Positions 35,114-46,676 of a stretch of 64,000 nt of DNA are shown here, piece after piece. The position numbers were made by a program, and so were the translations under genes. The number at the start of each line of letters is the position of its first letter. The stretch's first letter is position 1. The notes under the pieces are model-generated. The model worked only from the letters and a program-made list of their open reading frames with translations. It made no database searches and was not told where the DNA came from. Source of the DNA: Ophiocordyceps camponoti-saundersi (nom. inval.) (Eukaryota; Ascomycota; Sordariomycetes; Hypocreales; Ophiocordycipitaceae); NCBI GenBank assembly GCA_003339415.1, contig PDHQ01000097.1, positions 1-64,000 of the forward strand, given 5' to 3'.

Positions 35114-37420
35114 TTGCTTGGATTCAGGGAGATGCCTTGCGATCCCTTGGGCTTCTGTCGCGTCTTGAGTTGTGCTCAAAGATTCAAGAGCGCGTTTCGA
35201 GTATGGCTCGTTGAGGCACACATGTACATAGGTACCTACCTAGTACATAAAATGATAAAACTGTGGATATTCGTGCAAACAAGTTGTTCGCACGGCTGAA
35301 GCTTACTCAGTCGGCTGATGTCACCATACCCACCTGGCGTACCCGAGCAAGTATCAGTCGCCGGCCGGTGAGTCGGGGAGTATCCCCCATGTCGTCCGTA
35401 CAGCCCACACTCACTTTAAAAGTTTAAACTGGTACCCTAGTTAGTCAGCGCTGCCGGCCCCATTTCCTAGGGCCTGGCCTAGCTAGACAGACCTACATAG
35501 CAGAATCATCATTATGATCACCTTTATCAGCGTTGCTACCCTTCCACAGAGCACATCTAACGGATATCCGCACTCCGTAACCCGTACTCCGTATCAGTAC
35601 CCGTAGGTCCTAGGCTCCCGTGCCACTGTGCCAGTAGTCCGTATGTATATATATAAAGACAGAAGTCTGAACAGGGTGGGTTACGTGAGGAACCTGCTTC
35701 GTACGCATGCAGATTATTATCCTGAAAAACATAGTATTCGCTTTGAAACATCGCAATCTGTACTTGCCTTCCTACCTATCTGTTCGGAAATATCTTCATC
35801 GCGGTGTCATTGCTCCTAAGAATCTTCCCCAAAGAGATAGACACATGCCACATACCACCAACCTATCTATGTACATACCTACCTACCTACCTTAGCTGGC
35901 ATAATTGGAGAGATCGGCAGGATAGTAAGTGTAGGGTAGGCTTCACGCGCGATGCCCATATGATATATCCACACGTGAAAATGACGTGGAACCTCGGCCT
36001 TTGCAAATGTTGGCAAGACAATAAATACACATATAAATATGTATGTCATTTTAAGCAACGCGCGGGTCCGCCCCCTATCTTGATGCTACATATGTGTCAC
36101 AGGTCTGCGGCTGTCACTATCACATTGTTTTTAGCAACATTTAAATCTTCTCCCCAGACTGTGACGCTTGCAATTGGAGGCGCAGCGAGGACATCGCAGT
36201 AACTTTAGCTACAGCCTACACCTACCGTCGTGGCTAACCGTTCACAGTGCCCAACACTCAGTAGCTCTGTATGTATGTATGTATACCGTATAGGCATGTA
36301 TGGTATAATCAGCTATCGTGCTGGAACAGGACCATCTGCTCCGGCGGAGGAAGTTTCAGCAACTATCTACTCCCATCAGCCACCCCCCCTTCGAACTTTT
36401 GTAACCAAGCCCTTGCAAGTGTCTGAAGGAGACAGACAATAGGGAGAGAGAAACAAAGGTTTATTGAATTACCGGGACAATGTGCCTAGGAAAGCAAGGC
36501 GAGAGACATTTCGAAGAGGAATGCAAGCCGCGATGCTACAGTACGGATGTATGTATGTATGTATGTATGTATGTCTGTACGAAATTGCAGCCGGCTTCGG
36601 CGCCGCTCCCGTTCAAGCGTCCGATGACGGTCTTGCCTCGGCGAGAGCATGTCTGAGTCGCAGCAAGGCATGCACCGCTTCCCTTGGACGCACACTCTCC
36701 CTGCCGCCTTATCCCTACCGACAATCTTCTCCGAACGGGATTACACCAGCAGCAGGTATGCGACGCAGATAGACCAGGCCCCAGATATGTATGTATGTAT
36801 GTATGTAGGTAGGCAGTAGCTAGGTTTGGCCGTCCGCCCCGCGGCGCAGATCGGCCGGATTCAGCGGCCGTCTGGGTTGGGTTAGTCAAGGGGTCGTTCG
36901 GGTGCCAGTAGTAGGTTGTTGTAGGTAAGTGTCGTCTTCGGCGCCTCGTCGCGGGTCTCCAACAACCTGTCCAAAGCCACTCCCCCCATTGTCGATGAGC
37001 GCTCGGTCGATTCGCTCAACCGCCGCCCAGCTTCCGACGACGTCGTTTCTTGCTATTCCGGCCCCCACGTCCCGGTCGCTGTGCCAAGCCTCTGCCGGGA
37101 CTCGCCAATCGTTGGCTACGACGCTCCGCCACGACGGGGAAAAGTCGTCCAACAATCCTCCGGCCGTCCGTCCCATCCCGGCTTCCTTCCCGCTCTCCCG
37201 CCTGATCAAGCCGTTGGTTGAGGTTCGAGGTGCTTGCCAGACACGACCCTACTCTTCCGAGCCGCGGCTCTTGTCAGGCACCTGCCACTCTCGACCCGTC
37301 CTCAAAAGCTCCCTCGACTTCCTCTATCTTCCCATCGTTGTCTCTCTCCTGGCTCTTGTCACCTGGGCCATGCAGGATCCCCTTTCGCTCGAATCTTCCC
37401 TCTCCGCCCCCGCTGAAGAC
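35114..37420. other. Intergenic region between DAM1 and the CRAL-TRIO gene
   Basis: No gene is supported up to about 36.9 kb. Present are TATG microsatellites (36548-36575, 36785-36810 and shorter ones), ACCTACCT runs (35874-35892), and CACTCCGTA/TACTCCGTA motifs at 35571 and 35585. From 36929 an in-frame open stretch runs without stop into the downstream gene (see findings); it is either a long C/T-rich leader or an N-terminal extension. Confidence 0.55.
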
Positions 37421-38957
<1,537 letters not shown>

Positions 38958-39191
38958 GAAAGCGGCGACCATCCGTTGGTGACGACTTTCCATGTCTTGG
39001 TTGGGCAGGGCACAAATCGGAGCCGATTTATGGACGTCGAGTTTTGATACCGTACAGGTGAGGGCAGGAAAAGTGATTGGAATAACTCTCGGGAGGTTTA
39101 TGCCCCTCCAGGAAGCCTAACTCAGTACCTATGTTGATCGTCTCGCGACGACATGCTGGCAAGGAGCCTAACGCGAGGGTGGGATCTTCGT

Positions 39192-40011
39192 CTACATTTT
39201 GGACTTGATGTCTTCGCAGACAGCCTTGAGCTTCTCCATGTCTTCCACTTTGGCGGGCCAGTTAATGCCCAAACCTTCTTTCTCGCTGGGCTTAGGAATC
39301 TTCGCGCAGGAGGTTGGGTCAGCAATCGAAGCGTTCACTCGTGGAGGAGAGCAAATATGTACCATGTGGAAATGAACCTAACACAGTGGGATGGAGTTTC
39401 CAATGTTATCATTTAGATTCTGTTCAAGACGTGTATAGTCTCCAGGCCATGGGGATACTCACGTGGTCGACTTGCTGATGGGCCAAGGCGCCGTTATTCT
39501 GGAGAATGTTGTAGTCGGTGGCGCCAGAGGCCTTGGCAAGCTTCTTCAGGACGGGCTACATGGTGAAGAAGACGACGAGCAATCGTAAGCGGCGTCCTCC
39601 TCAACGCGGCGGGGCTCCCTCACCAGAACCTCGGTCAGGTGTTCGTCGGGGATATCGAGCAGTTTCGAGCCGTGATATTTGGGGATAACGAGCTGATGAG
39701 GCGCGGGAAGAGCACAGGCTTCGTCAGCGCACGGAGCCAAGACGCTGGGCGGTATGTATGTATGTAGGTATGTATGCATGAATAGGTATGTATGTATAAG
39801 AGTAACGCACAGCGTGGCCCCTGCTGAGGGGCCTAATGTCGAGGAAGGCGAGCAACCTTTCGTTTTCGAACAGCTTCAAGGAGGGAATCTCGCCTGGATG
39901 TTGTATGTCAATGGTGTGCAGCTCAGCCAGATGGTTCAGTGATGGCATCGTTTGCCCCGCGTCTCAGGCTGACTGACCCTTGATGATTCGACAGAAGATG
40001 CAGGCCGACAT
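39192..40011 (-). CDS. HNT1: HIT-family nucleotide hydrolase (HINT/Hnt1-like)
   Basis: HINT proteins hydrolyse AMP-linked substrates such as adenosine phosphoramidates. Six minus-strand exons are inferred: 40011-39978, 39893-39811, 39692-39624, 39555-39463, 39377-39363 and 39299-39192, giving 133 residues. Joined, they read MSACIFCRIIK, GEIPSLKLFENE...LSRGHA, LVIPKYHGSKL, PVLKKLAKASGATDYNILQNNG...VDH, VHFHM, IPKPSEKEGLG. The histidine triad is completed by a 15-nt microexon (VHFHM). Intron 2 (118 nt) contains a CATA microsatellite. The gene is divergent from MOG1. Every junction restores conserved family sequence, so the model is strong although no long open frame exists. Confidence 0.93.
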
Positions 40012-40512
40012 GGTTGTGATAAGGGACGTTTTAGTTCTCGACGACTGGGCAGTGCTGAGTCTGCTATTGACTTGATCAGTATTCGTAGAGGTAGGCAGTT
40101 ACAGTCTTAGTCTTGTCACTCTTGTGCAACCAGTTGTGTTGCGGGGAAAAGAGGGGGCTGAAGGATTCCTGATCCTACGTACTCCGTACAAAAGTATGGA
40201 TCTCCTTTCTTCCTGTTGTGCACACTTACTTATCTACCCAACCTATCACACGATATCTCAAAGCTTCAAAAAGCATGGTCGTCTGGCCTTGGGGCTCTTA
40301 CTCATCAGCGGGCAAGCTTCCGAGTCTCGTGACGTGACGGCCTCCCCGAAAGCCTGGCTCGACCCCACGGCGCATTACGCAGCTTGCCTCGAGCATCGCC
40401 TCGTGGCCTTGACCAACGAATTCTTCCAGCGGCCTGCGTCAGGCCCTTTGCCCCCTCCCCCCCGGCGTATCAACTGCAAGTTACCTACAGTCACACCATA
40501 GTACGGACCAAG
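40012..40512. promoter_or_regulatory. Divergent promoter between HNT1 and MOG1
   Basis: About 500 bp separate the two divergent starts. It includes a GTACTCCGTAC motif at about 40179-40189. Open frames reading across it look non-coding. Confidence 0.6.
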
Positions 40513-41264
40513 ATGCCTTATCGGTGTACGCCGCTGTATGGCGGCGCCATGGTCTGCGACTTGCCAGACAATTTCGCCGATGTGAGGTGAGCAATCAACC
40601 AGAGAATGACGACGACTCAGCCGCTTCGTACTCGGCTGACAAGTCGTTTATTCTCCCGCTGAAAAAAAAAAACACGACCAGTAAACTTCGGCAAGTTCCC
40701 GATAATCAAGAAGTCTGGATCGACAAGGACGGCTTCACCAGTATCATATTCGACATCACCGAGCGTGTCGGAGGGCCCGGCTCGGGCCCAGAGATCGACG
40801 GCCGGGCCATGACGATGCACCTGGAGGACATGGTCGGCACCGACATCCACTCGGTCAAAATATGGAACACGGCCGAGACCGAGTTCACCCGCCTAGAGTG
40901 AGACCTAGCTTTTCCGGCGCCACTCACATATAGGCGGGCGCAGAACTGACCGTGACTGTGCAGATTCAAGCCGCCGGCTTATACCCTCATCGCCACCCAG
41001 ACGCCAAAGATAGGACACTCGAGGGGGCAGAGTTCGGCCCCGGACTTTACCGCCATCATCATGACTCTGCTACGGCTCGAGCAGTACAAAACGGACATAC
41101 TCATCACCATCAACGTTCCCCATATCAAAGGCGAGTATGATGAAGGCGACGTTGACCTCGAACTCGGGAAACAGGGCAAACTCATGGGCCACGCCGTCGA
41201 GTACTCGGCCTCCATCTGGGAGTCGCTGAAAATAAAGGACTTTAGCTTATTCGGCGAGCCTTGA
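40513..41264 (+). CDS. MOG1: Ran-binding nuclear import factor Mog1
   Basis: Mog1 binds Ran and stimulates nucleotide release, supporting nuclear import. Exons 40513-40586, 40682-40897 and 40964-41264 give 196 residues, a typical Mog1 size. Motifs are LYGGAMVCDLPDNFADVS (across intron 1), LRQVPDNQEVW, GFTSIIFDITERV, FKPPAYTLIATQTP, and LLRLEQYKTDILITINVPHIKGEYD near the C-terminus. Intron 1 has an A-run just upstream of its acceptor. It is divergent from HNT1 and convergent with the SprT gene. Functionally it pairs with the karyopherin gene at 21-24.6 kb, but the two are not adjacent. Confidence 0.94.
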
Positions 41265-41592
41265 AAAATCTCAGACGACAGTTTTTCTAAGCATTGCCTT
41301 GTCATCTCATGAGCATAGGAGGAGGGCGCACACTCGGATTACGCGTCTTTCGAGGGGCCCTGTGCCTTGGCAGTTCCTGGTTTCACGACTTTATGCAGAC
41401 ACGGCTGAGCAGCTTGCCACCTCCTGAGGACCGACTTGATTCGGCCTCGGAGATGATTGGGCAGACGATGTTTTTTCTATTACAAAATGCTTACAGTTCT
41501 GTTTTCCGCTATGATCGTGAGATTCGCGGCTGCGCGTTTGGCGCCAAGTCGCATAATAATCGTCGTCGTCGTCGTCATCACATCCTCCCTAG
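41265..41592. other. Convergent 3' region of MOG1 and the SprT gene
   Basis: It probably contains both 3' UTRs. A plus-strand open frame (41294-41665) overlaps the SprT C-terminus antisense and includes a GTC/GTCGTC run; it is rejected as coding. Confidence 0.5.
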
Positions 41593-43437
41593 CTATTCAT
41601 CGAGCGAGCCAACATCCACCAAACCTATCTCGCCGGCGACGCTTGAATCGTCGTCGATCATCTGAGCTGTGTCTGACTTTGCAAGGCTTTTCTTGGCCTG
41701 AGCCCACTTGCCAGCAACTAGTCTCATAACTTCCTTCTGCGGACTGCCGGGATTCTCTGCCTTGACAATGTTCATCTGCTCCTTGACGAAGTCCTGGTAA
41801 TCACTTCGTTTCCCCGGCTCTCCTCCGCCTGCTGCTCCCGCACCTTGCCTCGGCACCGGCTTCGTCTGTGCTAGGAGGCCTCTGCAACTCCCGCAGCGAT
41901 GCCGTTGAGGGTCGATGCTCTTCGAATGCCGCTTGTATTCGGACCCGCAATCCACGCACGCCCACCTGTACTTGAAGTCGATCTCGTAAGTGTGCTTGGT
42001 CGTCACTCTGATGCCTCGCGAATCCCCAAACGCGCGAGAGCACTTTGCCGCCCATGCCTTGAACTCCTTGCCATGCGGGTTGTTGGTGATGCCGCTGATC
42101 ATAAAGTTGGCCAGGTGACAGAACTCGTGGGCCAGCACGTTGAGCAGCTTGTCCTCGTCGTCAATGACTTTTTCTGCTAGTTCAATCGACGCGTGGTGCT
42201 GATGGGTGACGGTTATCTGCGAGCCTGATTTCTGCTTGGATCGGATTGTTTCCCTCCGCCAATTGGCCCTGCCGGCTGTAGTGTTGAGCGTCTTTGTCCA
42301 CACGAGCTTGACACCGCCCGTCGATTCAGCCAGCTCGGCAATCTTGCCGTTGGTGATTTCAGTATCTAGCTCACGAAGAAAGTCGTCGGCTAGCGACCGC
42401 TTCTTGGTGTCAAATGCTTTCTTCTTCGACTTTGTAGAGCTCGACTTTGTAGAGCTCGACTTTGTAGAGCTCGACTTCGTAGAGCTCGTTTCACGAGGCT
42501 CCTTCGTGCTGGGTCGCCACGAGTGTTGCTTCCGAGGGGAGTGCTGGTCATTCCAGTCGTCCACAAAGTCCTGGCTCCAAAATGCGTCTGCGCTCGGTCT
42601 GAAGGACGTCTGGGGGATGCGGGTCAGTTTGCGAGGCGATACGAGACCCCTCGGACGAGACTGCTGAAGTGGCGAGACGGTGCCCTTTGGCCTCCGCAAC
42701 AATTTGTCCACGTCCGAGGACGACGTGTCTTCAAACTCAATGCGAAGCTTCCCAAAGAGGCTGTTCAAGTCTGTTGATTTTTCTTCAGGGGCGTTCACAT
42801 GCTGCGCTGTAATCCGTTTCACGGCTCGTCGGGAGGCATTCTTCCCTGCAGAGCCATGACGAGATGCGCCGCGGCGGTCTCTGCCTTGTCGCGCATGTGG
42901 CTCAAGGTCGCCATGAGACTCATCAGTCGTGGATTCGTCAGCCGCGAACTCTGAGCCAGATTTATCGCTGAAGTCCGAATTATTCTCGGCAGCCGTGTGA
43001 TATAAACTGGGGTCCTCGGTCTCGACGACAGCATCGCCGGCTACTGCTGCATGAGCCTCTTTTTGGCTGGCCTTTCTTCTTTCCATGTAGTTTACATTTT
43101 GGCCAATGCTCGGAGCAAGGTTTGTAAATTTGGGAGCTTCATCTCGACGAATGGGAGACTGTGTACTGGAAGCCCTCTGCGGGGACAAGTTGTCTTCGTC
43201 GTCATGATTCCATGGTAGGAGAAGCGGATTGAACGTAGCGAGCGTGCTGTCACCAAGTCGGCGAACCTTGCGGATTGACGAGGTGGATGCCAGTTGCTTC
43301 GACTTATTTCGCTTGTCCGCGACGCCGACCACCGGTTCCTTGCAGTCGTGAGTTTTCCTACTGCTAAGCGAAATCAGATTTTCAATCCGCGGTAGGTCGT
43401 CGTCGCTGGATGAGCAATACTCGGCAAGACGAGACAT
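41593..43437 (-). CDS. SprT-like zinc metalloprotease domain protein (GCNA/ACRC-like)
   Basis: SprT/GCNA proteins cleave DNA-protein crosslinks and protect genome stability. A single exon gives 614 residues from ATG 43437 (an in-frame ATG 14 codons upstream is less likely). The N-terminal half is acidic, Ser-rich and probably disordered. The SprT core starts at about residue 360 and has AHEFCHLANF (zinc ligands His437 and His441, catalytic Glu438) and a downstream NPHGKEF His. A zinc ribbon (CVDCGSEY...CGSCRG) and an HMG-box-like helix region (DYQDFVKEQM...KEVMRLVAGKWAQAK) follow. Four 15-bp tandem repeats encode Lys-Ser-Ser-Ser-Thr units. The combination resembles fungal GCNA relatives rather than Spartan (no obvious PCNA or p97 motif seen). 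Confidence 0.9.
   Translation of the reverse strand: MSRLAEYCSSSDDDLPRIENLISLSSRKTHDCKEPVVGVADKRNKSKQLASTSSIRKVRRLGDSTLATFNPLLLPWNHDDEDNLSPQRASSTQSPIRRDEAPKFTNLAPSIGQNVNYMERRKASQKEAHAAVAGDAVVETEDPSLYHTAAENNSDFSDKSGSEFAADESTTDESHGDLEPHARQGRDRRGASRHGSAGKNASRRAVKRITAQHVNAPEEKSTDLNSLFGKLRIEFEDTSSSDVDKLLRRPKGTVSPLQQSRPRGLVSPRKLTRIPQTSFRPSADAFWSQDFVDDWNDQHSPRKQHSWRPSTKEPRETSSTKSSSTKSSSTKSSSTKSKKKAFDTKKRSLADDFLRELDTEITNGKIAELAESTGGVKLVWTKTLNTTAGRANWRRETIRSKQKSGSQITVTHQHHASIELAEKVIDDEDKLLNVLAHEFCHLANFMISGITNNPHGKEFKAWAAKCSRAFGDSRGIRVTTKHTYEIDFKYRWACVDCGSEYKRHSKSIDPQRHRCGSCRGLLAQTKPVPRQGAGAAGGGEPGKRSDYQDFVKEQMNIVKAENPGSPQKEVMRLVAGKWAQAKKSLAKSDTAQMIDDDSSVAGEIGLVDVGSLDE
42428..42487. repeat. 15-bp coding minisatellite in the SprT gene
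   Basis: Four head-to-tail copies of GACTTTGTAGAGCTC, the last with one substitution, lie in frame and encode a minus-strand SSTKS repeat just N-terminal of the protease domain. Copy number is likely to vary between strains. Confidence 0.9.
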
Positions 43438-46400
43438 GGCTGTAAACGACGATCGGGAACAGCCCAAGCAACAAGCCAATGTTGACCTGCCGCTGTGCTG
43501 CTGCCGAGGCGGGCGACTTGTTCGAGGTCGTCAGATAGTGGCTAGCGAAGCAAATAGACTTTGTATGTTATGCATGTACGGATTAAGTATGTCTGCAGTC
43601 ATGAGTTCGTTACTCCTACTAGGCTACTAGTGACCGCGACCGAAGACCCCTCCCCCGCCAATCCTCGGAATGTTTTGACGACGCGACCAGGTTTCTACAG
43701 CAACTGGTTGCTGTATCACGTGATCGTGAGCTTTTGACATAACCTTTAAAGGAGGACCCCTCTTCGTTGACCTCTAGCCTCTTTTTATCTTCATCGTTCG
43801 CCTCATGGATACCTACCTACCTAGATATATACATACATACCTACATGATATAGGTATGTACATACATATGTAGGTAGCCAAAGATGAGTCTATTGTCAAG
43901 TTTTTCGAGGGCCATGTTATTGTAATTGACAGGTGTTGAGCGGCGAGCCCACTGATTAAGGTGCTGCAGCTTGGCGAATGCTACCAAAAATGAAATAGGT
44001 GCTCCGTGTGTACTACATACCTACCTATGTACTGTGTACATAGTAGGCACCTTGGTACGAGGGAGAACGTTCGGACAACCTCTTCATCACATGCGTTTAC
44101 GGATATTAAACGCGCACACGCATCCGTAGTCCGTCGATATCCTACCCACATATCCGTACATGCATAGACGATACGAACACAGAGGGACACACACATTTTC
44201 AAGGTCAATCTTCTCATTAATCGTATATACATACGTATGTACATAAGTATCTACCTAGGTATATACATACAGATATGTAGTACAGTACCCATATCCTATA
44301 TGTACGCTTGTAATTGTGAGATGAGAGGGTTAGCCAGGCCTCCTTTCTTCTTTAAACCTGCTTGCGGAGTCCTTCCCCCTTCTATCATTATTAACACTCT
44401 GGATGCGAAATAAACATAGATTTTGTAAGGTTACCTCATCTGGTGTTCTACTAGCAGAAGCAGATTACTCATATAGGTACCTACTAGATACCTACTATGC
44501 ATGCGTACTTATCCGCAATTGCCAGGTGCCTGGTATGTAGATATATGTAGGTATGTAGGTATGTACTAATGTACGAACACCTACTGTAGGAGGGGACATC
44601 GGGGCGGGCGCTCAGTGGAGTTGGCTAATGCTATCTACCGTACATAAGCTTGTTCGCGTACTGTGCCTCAGCGAAGTTCCTGGTGATAGTCGAGTCGAGT
44701 TGGGTCGATGACGACAAAAGCGCGTCGGAACCCCACCAATTGAGTCTGGAACTTTGCAGTGCACACTCACATACCGCTACGGATACAGCCCACGTTTTGC
44801 TTCCTTTTTCTCTTTCTTTCCCTTCCCGGCTCCCCCTTACTCCCAGCTTCAGATTAAGATTCCAGGGCCACCTATCTAATCCGTATGTACGGAGTAGGGA
44901 CGGAGACACAGATAAATAGGATAGACAGATACGTCAGCCGAAGAGTCAAGTTAGTAGGCCTCCCAAAAAGGGGGATAAAAGGATGATGTCCACGATAAGT
45001 CTGACCCGGCCGGTACGTGCCAATTTAAACCCCAATCAGGCTCCCCGGCGCCTGCCTCCACAGGCCGCCACCAGACACATACATATGTACCTACCTATGT
45101 ACAGACATACATACTAGTACTAGTACGGATACTCTGTAGTCTGTAATCTGTATACATGTGTGCCTAGTATGTTAGTAGGGCGTGATGTAAGCACTGATTA
45201 CATGACGCTACCAATATCTGCGGCTATTGTACCTCGCTTACGAAGTTGCAGTACTAATATACCACGAATATACAGGTAGGCACATACTGTACATACTACC
45301 TACATATAACACTTCTTCGCCACCGGATCGCCATAAGCCGTCTGAACACGACGAAGGATTTGCCTGCTGCTTGCGTGGCATAATGCATATATGTATACAT
45401 ACTATATGTAGGTATGTATGTATGTATGCGTATGATGCATACACATATTGTACATATACCTATGTATATGTACATATGTATGTACATACCTATGTACACG
45501 TATACATGCAGGGATACTTACAGCATCTTCTCTGCGTACTGCAACCGGTGCCGACTGACGGGATTTCGCGGTAGCATCCACGACTCGAGCAAAGAAAAGG
45601 GGGGGGGAAAGAGAGAGTCGATAAGGCAAAGCGCAGGTGTTTCTCGCGCGGGCAGCTATACGAAGTACGGCCTCCACAGAGCACGCCACCTGTAGTCCAT
45701 AGACTGTAGTACAAACAATGCATAGATGTACAGTATGAACGTTACTCCTGGGCACGGCCACTCAGGGGCAAAAAAGGGGGAGGGCGCCGTCGTTTCCCCG
45801 GGCGCCTGAATGGATTGTACAGGCACACACTTACAAGGATCTACAAGCCGTCCTCCTATTTCAAGGCACTTTGTGGATCCGATTACCACGGACAGCTGGC
45901 TGCGGTCCCGCTTTTTTTTTTCCCGCGCAGCCCAACATCCATAGAAGCTGTACTATACCCTGCATGTACTCATTACCTGCCTTTCTCGCGTACCATTCGC
46001 AGGTTCTTCAAGGTCTCTGAGACTTGTCAACCGCTCAGCCACCTCTGCGCTCACCGCAGCTGTGCCTCCCACTGTAAGCTCCACCCCCTTTGAATTCCTT
46101 TCCTTTCGCCATCTCCCTTTCCGCCCTTCCCCCTGATTCTTTTTTCTCTCGCAGCCTTCAGGAGAGACGGAGACTGCGACCTCAATCGCGTTTCCACGAG
46201 GTCGCGACGCACTGCATCTTTCGTTCGCTATTCCCTCTTCTTGACGATCGCTCTCGCCCGGTCGTTATCGTCGCGCCTGTTTAGCATCAAACTCTTTTTG
46301 CCGCCCCCGCCAATCCACTCAGACGACGTGTACGCTTGTGGCGCCCCTTCCCGCTGCCCGTTGGTGTTGCTCACCTCGATGCCGGTGCAGTCCCCATTTC

Positions 46401-46676
46401 CCTACTACTTCGCCGACGCGCTCGCACTCCGTCAACTGGAGCTGGCTGTGGTGTGAATCGCCCAACTCATCACGGCACCCTTCGAGTCACCTTGGTTACG
46501 CGGACACGCGACAAACGCGACACGCTAGGGCGAACACCATCCATCTGTCCTCCGCGGTCCTTCAACACCGCTGCGGTTTTCAGCGTTTCACGGTTCGATG
46601 TGTGTCGAAAGGTAAGGTGCTCTCTTTGCATTCATTGACGCGGACACTAAAGATACCAAGATAATCTACTACCATC
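43438..46676. other. Large intergenic region upstream of FKS1
   Basis: This is 3.2 kb between divergent genes with no supported coding sequence. It is dense in TATG/CATA and ACCT/AGGT repeats: an imperfect inverted repeat at 43811-43877, others at 44222-44280, 44530-44570, 45060-45120 and 45400-45500. It also holds TACGGAGTA at 44888. Open frames here encode only HTYIHTY-type microsatellite peptides. From about 46000 the sequence is C/T-rich and is probably the FKS1 5' UTR. Confidence 0.65.

Noticed and set aside
36486..36889. Open frames on the minus strand near 36.5-36.9 kb
   Set aside because: Composed largely of microsatellite-derived YIHTYIHT sequence with no conserved motif.
41294..41665. 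Plus-strand open frame after MOG1
   Set aside because: Overlaps the SprT coding end antisense and shows low-complexity Arg-rich sequence from a GTC run.
45238..45761. Several open frames encoding HTYIHTYI-type peptides
   Set aside because: They are translations of the TATG/CATA microsatellites.
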